Part shown: in pieces, positions 1 through 8,178 of the stretch
How positions within the stretch are numbered: position 1 is the stretch's first letter
Layout of the letters: every line of letters starts with the position of its first letter
NCBI GenBank assembly: GCA_014801735.1
Contig: JAAVDO010000004.1
Location: 26,348 to 90,347, forward strand
DNA: 64,000 bases
Source of the DNA: Bacteroides sp.
Lineage (GTDB): Bacteria > Bacteroidota > Bacteroidia > Bacteroidales > Muribaculaceae
Direction of reading: 5' to 3'
Position numbers and translations under genes: made by a program
Notes under the pieces: generated by a model
Databases searched by the model: none
What the model was told of the DNA's origin: nothing
The model's input: only the letters and a program-made list of their open reading frames with translations

Positions 1-2
1 TC

Positions 3-296
3 CAGGCTTTCACCAACTATATGAACGTGCTTGCCGACTTCATCGTGCGTGTTGAGGAGCAGTATCCTCTCTCGATCGAGAATGAAGAGCTCAATTCGCT
101 GCTCACCACTATCCGCAACCAGGCTACCGAAATCGAGACTCTCAACAAGGAAGTAGCCTCCATGCGCAAGAACATTGAGCACTACAATGAGGAGCATCTC
201 CTGCGCGAGAAGAAAGCTAAAGCCGAGAAGGCTCCTGCAGCCAAGAAACCCGGCCGCAAGCCTAAGAAAGCAGCTACCGATACCCCTGCTGAATAA
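3..296 (+). CDS. C-terminal part of a coiled-coil, Lys-rich protein (5' end outside window)
   Basis: The reading frame is open from the first bases of the window to TAA at 294-296, so the gene very probably starts upstream; 97 residues are visible. The first half is acidic and heptad-like and probably forms a coiled coil. The last ~30 residues are rich in Lys, Ala and Pro and include KKPGRKPKK, which resembles an AT-hook or histone-like tail, so nucleic-acid binding is possible. I do not recognise the family. It ends just before a strong hairpin shared with the convergent MATE operon. Confidence 0.6.
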   Translation, partial: QAFTNYMNVLADFIVRVEEQYPLSIENEELNSLLTTIRNQATEIETLNKEVASMRKNIEHYNEEHLLREKKAKAEKAPAAKKPGRKPKKAATDTPAE

Positions 297-306
297 TTCC
301 CCTAAA

Positions 307-359
307 TACCATAAAGAGAAACACCCGCGAAGCCTTCGCGGGTGTTTCTCTTTATGGTA
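307..359. terminator. Bidirectional intrinsic terminator
   Basis: A perfect inverted repeat has arms 307-331 and 335-359 with a 3-nt loop and an A/T-rich outer stem that supplies U-runs on both strands. It lies between two convergent genes (ends at 296 and 458) and can serve both. Confidence 0.85.
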
Positions 360-457
360 GTTGCGATGCTGATAAATGGATTTTATTGTCTTATCTCCCC
401 GTAGTAAAAATATCGAATTGCTCCATAACAGTTTCTGTATCAATGTGACTCATTGAT

Positions 458-1867
458 TCACTGTATGGCGGGTTGAGGGGATGTGTGGTTGCGGAGGTAG
501 CGGTATTCGGCGATTATTAGGATCAGAGTCACTACGGTAGCCATTATGTCGCTGACAGGAAATGAGTTCCATACACCGTGAAGTCCCATCCGGCTCGGTA
601 GGATCCATAGCAGCGGAATCAGGAAAATCACTTGCCGGCATAGGCTTAAAATGATGGATTTGAATGCTTTGCCTATCGATTGGAAGAAGTTTGTAGACAC
701 TATCTGAAACCCGACCATCCAGAATGCCCAGAGCGAATTGCGGAAAGTACGTGCGGTGATGTCGATAAGTTCCTGATCTGTAGTAAATGCGCGAGCGATG
801 ATATTGGGACAGAATTCTCCTGCCAGACACCCTAAAGTAACTATGACAGAGGACCATAAAGTGGCCAGGCCATAGGCCCTGAACAACCTGTGATGCTTCC
901 CTGCACCATAGTTGTAACCCACTATGGGTTGCATACCTTGGCAGATACCGATCACAACCATCACTAATAGAGACGTATATGTGGTGAATATGCCGGTCGC
1001 GGCTATTGCCATGTCATTACCGTAGTTCAGGAGTGACAGATTGACTATCACGTTGATAGCGCTACCGGCAAGGTTGACCAGCGCAGGTGCAGCACCTATC
1101 GACACGATGGCCCCGATGATGCGCCATGACAGGCCGTAGATTCCCTTCCTGAACCTGAGTTCTGTCTTCTTGCTGGTGAAGTGAGCCATCACGAAGACAG
1201 CCGTGCATGCCATCGAAATATCGGTGGCGATCGCCGCACCCCGTATACCCCAGTCAAATACAAAAATGAATATCGGGTCGAGAATCACGTTGAGGCCTGC
1301 GCCGAGAAACATCGTGACCATAGCCTTGACCGGATATCCCGACGAGCGCATGATGTTGTTGAAATTATAGGTTATGTTGGTCAGCAGCAGTCCGGGCAGC
1401 AGGTAGGAGATGAAACTGTGGGCGTAGGGTAGCGTCTGATCGCTTGCTCCGAATGCCCTGAGCAGGGGGTCGAGATAGATGGCGAACAGGGTCAGATAGG
1501 TCACGCCTATCAGTATCGACAGCACGAGCGAAGTTCCGAGCACCCGCTGTGCGCCGTCTTTATCGTTGGCGCCGAGCATGATGCTTATGCGCGCCGAAGC
1601 GCCGGCTCCTATCAGAACGCCGAGGGCCGTGGCTACATTTATCACCGGAAATGTGATCGCCAGTCCGGCGATCGCCGAGGGACCTACGCCCTGACCGATG
1701 AATATACGGTCGACTACATTGTAGAGCGACATAACCACTATGCCTACCACGGCCGGGACGCTGTAGTCCCAGAGCAGTCTGCCGATGTTGCCTGTAGCGA
1801 GGCGCGCTACGTCGCCACGGGTGGCTGAGAGTTCCTTTTTTGTTTTGTTGTTGTCGTTGTTGCTCAT
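458..1867 (-). CDS. MATE family multidrug/Na+ efflux transporter
   Basis: The 469 aa product looks like a 12-helix MATE (DinF/NorM superfamily) antiporter, which exports drugs or metabolites across the inner membrane using an ion gradient. Visible features are a short charged N-terminus, then repeated hydrophobic segments in two halves, with typical stretches such as VVDRIFIGQGVG near residue 50 and GICQGMQPIVGYNYGAG in the second half. I chose the ATG at 1867 over an open extension to 1990 because it gives the normal length and overlaps the upstream stop by ATGA. It is the last gene of a four-gene coupled operon that begins with a DUF3078 outer-membrane protein. The substrate cannot be predicted. 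Confidence 0.88.
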   Translation of the reverse strand: MSNNDNNKTKKELSATRGDVARLATGNIGRLLWDYSVPAVVGIVVMSLYNVVDRIFIGQGVGPSAIAGLAITFPVINVATALGVLIGAGASARISIMLGANDKDGAQRVLGTSLVLSILIGVTYLTLFAIYLDPLLRAFGASDQTLPYAHSFISYLLPGLLLTNITYNFNNIMRSSGYPVKAMVTMFLGAGLNVILDPIFIFVFDWGIRGAAIATDISMACTAVFVMAHFTSKKTELRFRKGIYGLSWRIIGAIVSIGAAPALVNLAGSAINVIVNLSLLNYGNDMAIAATGIFTTYTSLLVMVVIGICQGMQPIVGYNYGAGKHHRLFRAYGLATLWSSVIVTLGCLAGEFCPNIIARAFTTDQELIDITARTFRNSLWAFWMVGFQIVSTNFFQSIGKAFKSIILSLCRQVIFLIPLLWILPSRMGLHGVWNSFPVSDIMATVVTLILIIAEYRYLRNHTSPQPAIQ

Positions 1868-2364
1868 TTGTCGTTGTCGGTTCGGGCTATTGCCTCGATC
1901 ACTTTGATTTCTACATCGTAGGGGGTTGCCTGTACGGCTCTTGACGGTCGTGGTGAGCGCCGGTAATAGAATGCCTGCTGCACATCCCACGACGGGAATT
2001 TTACCAGCCTGGTCTCTCCGGCGGGAATGTTCTCACTGATCCGGTTCACGGCTTTGTGAAGCTGTCGTCCCTTCGAATCGGTATAGGTTATCTGGATCAC
2101 CACCATCTGCAGATCGGCCGGAGTGTGGTTGACGATAAATAGCGATTCGTTGCGCGAGCGGAGCGGTTTATCGTAACCGGCCACAGTAAGCGAGTCGATC
2201 ATTGCGCCGCGGAGGGTATCTAACGTGACATCTTTCTGAAAACGTCTCACGTCTGTTCTGAGCCGACCACGGTCGGTTCTGGTGAGATCCTCCATCGGAT
2301 GGGAGAAAGTCGATGAGAGGACTGTTAAAATCGCCGTGAGGGCTATTCGGATATTCCGCTTCAT
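1864..2364 (-). CDS. Secreted/periplasmic protein of unknown function (166 aa)
   Basis: The protein starts with a likely signal peptide (MKRNIRIALTAILTVLSSTF). The rest contains a beta-rich middle (residues ~85-140) that could be an immunoglobulin-like or similar sandwich fold. I do not recognise a family. Start and stop overlap their neighbours by ATGA on both sides (2361-2364 and 1864-1867), so its translation is coupled to the gene before and the MATE gene after. Position suggests a role at the envelope, but no function is assigned. Confidence 0.6.
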   Translation of the reverse strand: MKRNIRIALTAILTVLSSTFSHPMEDLTRTDRGRLRTDVRRFQKDVTLDTLRGAMIDSLTVAGYDKPLRSRNESLFIVNHTPADLQMVVIQITYTDSKGRQLHKAVNRISENIPAGETRLVKFPSWDVQQAFYYRRSPRPSRAVQATPYDVEIKVIEAIARTDNDK

Positions 2365-2957
2365 AGGTATACCGGGCTATGCGGCTTGGAGGGCCGGGGA
2401 AACACCTTCACCGCTCCCGGTACGGGTGGCTGTGTGTGGCTGCCGTCGCGTGTCGAAACGCTCGGTCTGACGAACAGGTAGGGAATCGCGGCATAGAAGC
2501 TGACTCTCAGCTTTCCGGCGCGGGGAGCTATCTCAAGTCTGTCAGAGTTGTCACTCAGTGTCAGCGTATAGGATTTATGGCGCAGGGTATGTCCGCCGCG
2601 TATTTCTGAGGCGATCCGCGCGTCGAAAGTGTTTTCGCGGGCTGCGGCCACCGCTGTTCCGATCACTGTTCCGGGGACAATAGCGCGGTCTTCGGCCTCG
2701 ACTACCACCAGCCGGTAGCTTCCGGCATCAAACCGGGTGGAATCAGTGCGCTCTATGGCAATCAGTGCCCGGGTGGAATTACCCGCTGTCAGTAGCCAGA
2801 CTCCCTCGACAGGTCTCGGGCCGCTGCGCCGCAATCTTGCCTCGACCACATCGCGACGATAGTCATCGGGCGACAGAATCTCTGCCGCACACTGCAGCGT
2901 CAGAAGCAGACACAGCACTAAGGCGGCATATCGTCCCGTCGTCGCGGAAGCTCTCAT
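2361..2957 (-). CDS. Secreted protein of unknown function (198 aa)
   Basis: An N-terminal signal peptide is visible (hydrophobic AALVLCLLLTLQCAAE, residues ~10-25; the Cys is not in a convincing lipobox). The mature part is Arg-rich and probably beta-rich, with no motif I recognise. It is coupled to the DUF3078 gene by a TGATG stop/start overlap at 2955-2959 and to the next gene by ATGA at 2361-2364. Being sandwiched between an outer-membrane protein and another secreted protein suggests the three act together at the envelope. Confidence 0.6.
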   Translation of the reverse strand: MRASATTGRYAALVLCLLLTLQCAAEILSPDDYRRDVVEARLRRSGPRPVEGVWLLTAGNSTRALIAIERTDSTRFDAGSYRLVVVEAEDRAIVPGTVIGTAVAAARENTFDARIASEIRGGHTLRHKSYTLTLSDNSDRLEIAPRAGKLRVSFYAAIPYLFVRPSVSTRDGSHTQPPVPGAVKVFPRPSKPHSPVYL

Positions 2958-4507
2958 CAGATCGTCGAAAATTTATATGCGAAGCCGAACGAGAATATCT
3001 CTTTGAACTGGAAACGGTGCCAGTCCGTGTCGGGCAGTCGCGGGCTCTGAGTGTCGAAGCGCAGATGGAAATAGAACTGAGTGGAAAGGAAACGGTTCAC
3101 ATCGAAGCTGATGGTGTTTTCCCAGTCGCCCTGGGCATACTCGTAGTCTGTAAACAGGAACAGGCGTGAGCTGTAGTTGATGTTGTACGACCATTTCCAT
3201 TTAAAGGTCAGCTCAGAGCTCGAACCAAACTCGCTCTTTGCCTTCTTGCCGGCGTCTATACCGAAGTTCTCGGGATCCAGCTCGTCGGAGAGACATGTCT
3301 TCAGATTGTAGCTCAAAGGTGCGATCGAGGCATTGAACTGCAAGCGGGGAGTGGTCTTTGAATAGGTCATACCGAGACCTATGTTGAGTTCGCCGGGCGA
3401 CATGAATGCCGATTTCTTTACATTCTGGTTGGTCACATAGGAATTGGTGAGCTGCGTCTTGAATGTGGTGTTTAAAGTATAATACCAGTTGTTCGATGCC
3501 TTCAGACCGAACTTCGAATAAACCTGAAACAGGTCTTCGGTCACGTTGTAGGAGTGCAGTGTGTCGTCGGGAGCCGAATTCAGGCCGAGTTTATATTGCA
3601 CAGTGGTGTCAAACAGCAGGTTGGGATGGAATTTCTCGTTGAGCTTGATGTTGTAGTATATGTTGAGAATGGCATTCAGGTTGTTTGATCCACCCTGATA
3701 CCAGTTGGGCGAGATATAGGCCTGCGAGAACTGTAGCGAAGCCTGGAAAGTCCTGAGCCAGTGTATGGGCCGGGTCTCTACTCCCACCAGATAGTTGTTG
3801 GAGGCAGGGACCAGAACGATCTCCTCCAGGGTCATCTGAGTGGCACCTGGTGCCACAGCCGACTTGAAGCCTTCGGGTGCTACAGCCATCTCCGAGAGCA
3901 CATATTCCACCTTCAGCGGATTGTCGATCATCAACTGCTGGCGCGCGCGAGCCGACAACAGCATACTCAATCCAAGGTCGTCGATAATAGTCTGATACCC
4001 GCTTTTCGGCAATGAATTTACAGCGCGCTCGTAAATATCTTCGGTATCGGCGGTATAAATTTCCAGCGGATCGGGTGCCGCAACCGTCGGTAGCGGCAGA
4101 AACTGATAGGAATCATAGATCAGCGGAAGATACATACCCGATTTCATTATGCTGTAATGGCGTTCGGGAATGAGGTTGAGTGTATCGGCGGGGTGAATTG
4201 CCAGATTGTCGGTGATACGGATAGAATCGATCGTGCCCGCCACATGCCGCTGCGGCAGCGAGTCGTTGCGTAACAGATCCTTGCGCAGCTTCCGGAGCTC
4301 AAGGCGCCTCAAGGCGCGGTCAAAGCCGTTGTAACTCATTTTGACGGGGCTGATCAGCGGTGGAATCGGCTGACCGTAGGATATCGTGTCGCCGCCGGCA
4401 TCGGGAGTCTCCGCAGAAACCCTCATTGAAGCGGCTGAAACAGTTATGGAACTCAGAAGTGTGCAGGCAATAACACCCAGCGTCTTGAAAAATGATTGCA
4501 AGAACAT
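2957..4507 (-). CDS. DUF3078-type outer-membrane protein
   Basis: The 516 aa product carries a signal peptide (MFLQSFFKTLGVIACTLLSS...) and, in the second half, the stretch FSQAYISPNWYQGGSNNLN, which I associate with Bacteroidetes DUF3078 proteins, followed by alternating aromatic/polar beta-strands that end in a C-terminal Tyr/Phe pattern (FGFAYKFSTI) typical of outer-membrane barrels. I chose ATG 4507 because an upstream extension to 4657 would precede the signal peptide and run past the promoter. It is the first gene of the coupled operon. The molecular function of DUF3078 is not established to my knowledge. Confidence 0.75.
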   Translation of the reverse strand: MFLQSFFKTLGVIACTLLSSITVSAASMRVSAETPDAGGDTISYGQPIPPLISPVKMSYNGFDRALRRLELRKLRKDLLRNDSLPQRHVAGTIDSIRITDNLAIHPADTLNLIPERHYSIMKSGMYLPLIYDSYQFLPLPTVAAPDPLEIYTADTEDIYERAVNSLPKSGYQTIIDDLGLSMLLSARARQQLMIDNPLKVEYVLSEMAVAPEGFKSAVAPGATQMTLEEIVLVPASNNYLVGVETRPIHWLRTFQASLQFSQAYISPNWYQGGSNNLNAILNIYYNIKLNEKFHPNLLFDTTVQYKLGLNSAPDDTLHSYNVTEDLFQVYSKFGLKASNNWYYTLNTTFKTQLTNSYVTNQNVKKSAFMSPGELNIGLGMTYSKTTPRLQFNASIAPLSYNLKTCLSDELDPENFGIDAGKKAKSEFGSSSELTFKWKWSYNINYSSRLFLFTDYEYAQGDWENTISFDVNRFLSTQFYFHLRFDTQSPRLPDTDWHRFQFKEIFSFGFAYKFSTI

Positions 4508-4549
4508 AGCAGGCTTGATTGGTGACCTTGATTGATGACTATGAGAGTG

Positions 4550-4580
4550 CAAATTTACGCACATTCCCGAGATATTCAAA
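4550..4580 (-). promoter_or_regulatory. Bacteroidetes promoter for the DUF3078-MATE operon
   Basis: On the minus strand TTTG (4577-4580), a 19-bp spacer and TAAATTTG (4550-4557) match the Bacteroidetes -33/-7 consensus. The start point would fall near 4543, about 35 nt before the ATG. Confidence 0.7.
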
Positions 4581-4642
4581 AGCTGATCGGCAAAAAGCCG
4601 CCGGAGCCGCTCTGACGATTCGGAATTGTGGCTTGAAATGGT

Positions 4643-4650
4643 TAATTTTG
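4643..4650 (+). promoter_or_regulatory. Likely -7 box for the mtaB operon
   Basis: TAATTTTG fits TAnnTTTG and lies 32 nt before the mtaB ATG, divergent from the DUF3078 promoter. I see no good -33 box at the expected spacing. Confidence 0.45.
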
Positions 4651-4681
4651 CACTCACAAAAATAATTCAGAAATCATTCAG

Positions 4682-6031
4682 ATGATCGACCGCTCAACAT
4701 TCAGAGGCCTCACAGCCCACTTTCATACTTTCGGCTGCAAGCTCAATTTTGCAGAGACCTCGTCGGTAGCGCGTATGCTGGCCGAGCGCGGGATAGTGCG
4801 TGCCCAGCGGGGCGACCGTCCCGATCTGGTAGTGGTCAACACCTGTAGCGTCACCGAGCTCGCCGACAAGAAGTGCCGTCAGGCCATACGGAGCATGGCG
4901 CGCCGCTGGCCCGGAGTGCCTATCGCCGTGACAGGCTGCTACGCTCAGCTCAAGAGTTCGGAGGTAGCGTCACTACCGGGAGTGGCCATAGTTGCCGGCA
5001 GCGATATGAAAGGTCAGCTCGCCGACTTTATCGACCGCTTTCTTGACGAGCGCAAGCCAATGCTCGAAGTCAATCCTACGGCCGAGATCCGATCGTTCAC
5101 ACCGAGCTGCGAACGGGGCGATCGCACACGGTGGCTTCTTAAAGTGCAGGATGGCTGTGACTATTACTGCACCTACTGCACGATTCCTTTTGCCCGCGGC
5201 CGCAGTCGCTCGCCCATGATCGGCGACCTTGTCGATCAGGCCCGTCACGCTGCTGCGAACGGAGCCGTCGAGATTGTGCTCACGGGTGTGAATATCGGTG
5301 ATTTCGGCCGCCGCAACGGTCAGACTTTCCTGCAACTCATAGAGCAGCTCGACAAGGTGGAGGGCATAGAGCGCTACCGCATTTCATCGATAGAACCCAA
5401 CCTGCTCACCGACGAGACCATCGACTTCGTAGCCGCGTCGCGCCGGTTCATGCCTCATTTCCATGTCCCCCTCCAGTCGGGCAGCGACGAGGTGCTACGC
5501 CTGATGCACCGGCATTATGACACCGCTCTGTTCCGCGAGCGCATGGAGCACATACGCCGTGCTATTCCCGATGCCTTTATAGGCGTCGACCTCATCGTAG
5601 GTGCCAGAGGTGAGACAGACGAACTTTTCGAACGAAGCAAAGCCTTCGTCGAGAGTCTCGACATATCGCGACTGCACGTATTTCCATACAGCGAGCGTCC
5701 GGGCACAAAGGCATTGAGTATCGACGGCATGGTAGATCCTGCCGTGCGTCACCGCCGTGCCGCCGTGATGATAGCCCTGTCCGAACGCAAGCTCGACAAC
5801 TTTGCCGCCCGGTTCACAGGCCAGACAAGGCCCGTGCTGATCGAACACACCCGACGTCGTGATGGTGAGTACGACCTGATGTCGGGCCATACCGACAATT
5901 ATCTTCGCGTGGAGATACCATTTGACCGGTCGCTTGCCAACACCATAACTGAATGCCGCCTGACGCTTGACGGTACCCCGGGCACTGGTTCCGACGGGGT
6001 AATGAATGCGCGTATCAATCTAAAGCTCTGA
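4682..6031 (+). CDS. mtaB: tRNA t6A37 C2-methylthiotransferase MtaB
   Basis: This radical-SAM enzyme adds a methylthio group to N6-threonylcarbamoyladenosine 37 of tRNAs to give ms2t6A. The 449 aa protein has the N-terminal UPF0004 domain with its three cluster cysteines (C19 in FGCKLN, C55 in NTCSV, C86 in TGCYAQ), then the radical-SAM CxxxCxxC in CDYYCTYC (about residue 160), the LQSGSD motif, and a short C-terminal TRAM-like region. The overall sequence (TFGCKLNFAET) is MtaB rather than MiaB or RimO. It is the first gene of a three-gene rightward operon; the next ATG is 2 nt after its stop. Confidence 0.9.
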   Translation: MIDRSTFRGLTAHFHTFGCKLNFAETSSVARMLAERGIVRAQRGDRPDLVVVNTCSVTELADKKCRQAIRSMARRWPGVPIAVTGCYAQLKSSEVASLPGVAIVAGSDMKGQLADFIDRFLDERKPMLEVNPTAEIRSFTPSCERGDRTRWLLKVQDGCDYYCTYCTIPFARGRSRSPMIGDLVDQARHAAANGAVEIVLTGVNIGDFGRRNGQTFLQLIEQLDKVEGIERYRISSIEPNLLTDETIDFVAASRRFMPHFHVPLQSGSDEVLRLMHRHYDTALFRERMEHIRRAIPDAFIGVDLIVGARGETDELFERSKAFVESLDISRLHVFPYSERPGTKALSIDGMVDPAVRHRRAAVMIALSERKLDNFAARFTGQTRPVLIEHTRRRDGEYDLMSGHTDNYLRVEIPFDRSLANTITECRLTLDGTPGTGSDGVMNARINLKL

Positions 6032-6033
6032 CA

Positions 6034-6972
6034 ATGGGACTGAACAAATATTCGGCCTACGCACCGCTGGGTTGGCTGCTCAAGGGCCTGGCCCGACTGC
6101 CGCTGGGAGTGCTTTACGGAGTGGCCGACGGCCTTTATTTCGTTGCATACAGGGTGGTGGGCTACCGCAAGGCCACCGTCCGCAAGAATCTCGCGGAATC
6201 GTTTCCGGAAATGACAGAGGCCGAACGGCGCGATATTGAGCGTAAGTTTTACCGCCAACTTGCCGACTATGTAGTAGAGACTATAAAGCTGCTCCATATT
6301 TCCGACGACGAGATGAAGAAACGCATGACATTTGAGGGCGTTGACAAGGTTGACGAGATACTGCGCAGCGGCCGATCGATAACCGCTTATTTCTCGCATA
6401 GCGGCAACTGGGAATGGGTGCCGTCGATCACTCTTTGGAGCGCTCTCGAACCCGGTCGGGATGCCGCGTTCTGTCAGGTTTACCGTCCGCTGAAAAACGG
6501 CTGGTTCGACAGTCTGTTTCTCCGTCTCCGCTCCCGTTTCCGTCCGCTGAGTTTTCCGAAGCAGACGGTGCTTCGCGATCTGCTGTATCTGCGGCGCGAC
6601 AAAATGCCCTCGATCACCGGATTCATGAGCGATCAGAAGCCGAGCCACGGCGATCCGACCCACGTAGTGAAATTCCTGAACCATCCGACGGCAATGATCA
6701 CCGGAACCGAGACCCTGACACGCCGCCTCGATATGGCAGCCATCTATTTCGACATCGAGAAGCTGGCTCGCGGACGTTATAAAGTCACCGTGAGGCTGAT
6801 CGACGAGAATCCTGCTTCTCTCCCCCCCATGGAACTGACAGAGCGTTATGCACGTCTGCTTGAGACCACCATACGCCGCAATCCTTCGATATGGCTATGG
6901 AGCCATAAACGCTGGAAGAATCCTGTGGTCATGCCGGCCGAAAAAACTGAATCAGATGAAAACCGACACTGA
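6034..6972 (+). CDS. Lysophospholipid/lipid A acyltransferase (LpxL/HtrB family)
   Basis: The 312 aa protein belongs to the lipid A biosynthesis acyltransferase family, which transfers a secondary acyl chain to a Kdo-lipid A or related lipid at the inner membrane. The catalytic HX4E motif is present in SHSGNWEW (about residues 121-126), and the characteristic C-terminal WLWSHKRWK is present. An N-terminal hydrophobic stretch can anchor it. It follows mtaB directly and overlaps the next gene by 17 nt, so the three are probably one transcript. Bacteroidetes usually make penta-acylated lipid A, which fits a single late acyltransferase here, but the exact acceptor is inferred. Confidence 0.85.
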   Translation: MGLNKYSAYAPLGWLLKGLARLPLGVLYGVADGLYFVAYRVVGYRKATVRKNLAESFPEMTEAERRDIERKFYRQLADYVVETIKLLHISDDEMKKRMTFEGVDKVDEILRSGRSITAYFSHSGNWEWVPSITLWSALEPGRDAAFCQVYRPLKNGWFDSLFLRLRSRFRPLSFPKQTVLRDLLYLRRDKMPSITGFMSDQKPSHGDPTHVVKFLNHPTAMITGTETLTRRLDMAAIYFDIEKLARGRYKVTVRLIDENPASLPPMELTERYARLLETTIRRNPSIWLWSHKRWKNPVVMPAEKTESDENRH

Positions 6973-8011
6973 AAACCAGACCTTGCTGCGACCGGCGGGC
7001 GCCGACATTGCCGTTGTGATCCTGAACTGGAACGGCCGACGGCTGCTTGAGGAGTTTCTGCCCTCGGTAGTGGCTGCATCTTCGCCACGGGCCTGTATAG
7101 CCGTGGCCGACAACGGCTCGACCGATGACTCTCTGGAGTGGCTCGCTGCCAATTATCCTGACGTGGGCAGAATACGTTTTGCAGAGAACCACGGCTTTGC
7201 AGGGGGATATAACCATGTGGCCGATATAGTTGCCGGAGCGGGATTTCCCTATTTGCTGCTACTCAACAGCGATGTGGCCGTCACTCCGGGATGGATCGAC
7301 ACGCTTTACGACTTCATGCAGACTCACCCCGACGTAGGTGCCTGTCAGCCCAAGCTGCGTGCTTACCGCGACAAGACCAGCTTTGAGTATGCGGGTGCTT
7401 CGGGCGGATTCATCGACCGCAACGGTTATCCATATTGCCGGGGAAGGATATTCGACACATGTGAGACTGACACAGGTCAGTATGACGAACCCATGACGGT
7501 AGACTGGGCATCGGGCGCTGCGTTGCTTGTCAGGACCGAGCTATATCAGAAAGCTGGTGGACTTGACAGCTCGTTTTTCGCCCACATGGAAGAAATTGAC
7601 CTTTGCTGGCGCATCAGGCGCATGGGCTACAAGATAGCTGTGGTTCCGTCGGCGGTGGTATATCATCTCGGGGGCGGCAGTCTGCCTCCGTCTGATCCGC
7701 GGAAGACCTATCTCAACTTCCGCAACAATCTGCTGATGCTCTACAAGAATCTTCCGGCCCGCGGACGAACGCGCCGACTGATCTGGCGCCGCATACTCGA
7801 CACCGCAGCCTGGGCCCGGTTCTTAGCCTCGGGTCAGTGGGGGAGTGCATCGGCGATAGTCAGAGCCCACAGAGATTTCTCTCGAATGTCACGCGACATT
7901 AATCCCCGCCCGGCCGCCGACGGCACAGGTTCCGATACCCGCGACCGGCCCGACATACTTGTGGAATACTATCTGAAAGGTGTAAGGAAATTCTCGGATC
8001 TGAAACACTGA
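6956..8011 (+). CDS. Glycosyltransferase family 2
   Basis: The 351 aa GT-A fold protein begins VVILNWNGRRLLEEFL, continues with VADNGSTDDS, and has NSDVAV as the metal-binding DxD equivalent near residue 105. The later stretches WASGAALLVRTELY and HMEEIDLCWRIRRMGYK are typical of rhamnosyltransferase-like GT2 enzymes. I chose ATG 6956 because the motif is correctly spaced from it; an upstream frame to 6848 lies inside the acyltransferase gene. The acceptor may be lipopolysaccharide or another envelope glycan, inferred from the adjacent lipid A-type acyltransferase. Confidence 0.85.
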   Translation: MKTDTENQTLLRPAGADIAVVILNWNGRRLLEEFLPSVVAASSPRACIAVADNGSTDDSLEWLAANYPDVGRIRFAENHGFAGGYNHVADIVAGAGFPYLLLLNSDVAVTPGWIDTLYDFMQTHPDVGACQPKLRAYRDKTSFEYAGASGGFIDRNGYPYCRGRIFDTCETDTGQYDEPMTVDWASGAALLVRTELYQKAGGLDSSFFAHMEEIDLCWRIRRMGYKIAVVPSAVVYHLGGGSLPPSDPRKTYLNFRNNLLMLYKNLPARGRTRRLIWRRILDTAAWARFLASGQWGSASAIVRAHRDFSRMSRDINPRPAADGTGSDTRDRPDILVEYYLKGVRKFSDLKH

Positions 8012-8104
8012 TTAGCATTCAAGTCAGATTTAGCGGCAGATGTAATCAGATTTTGCGACAGATCTTATGATGCGGAGCAAAAAGATTCAACCCTATAAAC
8101 AAGA

Positions 8105-8146
8105 GTTCCCGGACGGTTTCTCGATTTCGAGTTTCCGTCCGGGAAC
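8105..8146. terminator. Terminator hairpin between GT2 gene and susD
   Basis: Arms 8105-8116 and 8135-8146 are perfect 12-bp complements, followed on the plus strand by GTTTTAT. It separates the convergent GT2 and susD genes. The rest of 8012-8178 shows nothing else I can name. Confidence 0.7.
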
Positions 8147-8178
8147 GTTTTATGGATTATCCCTTACGAGCTGGTCCA

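Noticed and set aside
1868..1990. N-terminal extension of the MATE gene
   Set aside because: It lies inside the upstream secreted-protein gene, has no family similarity, and the ATGA overlap at 1864-1867 supports the shorter start.
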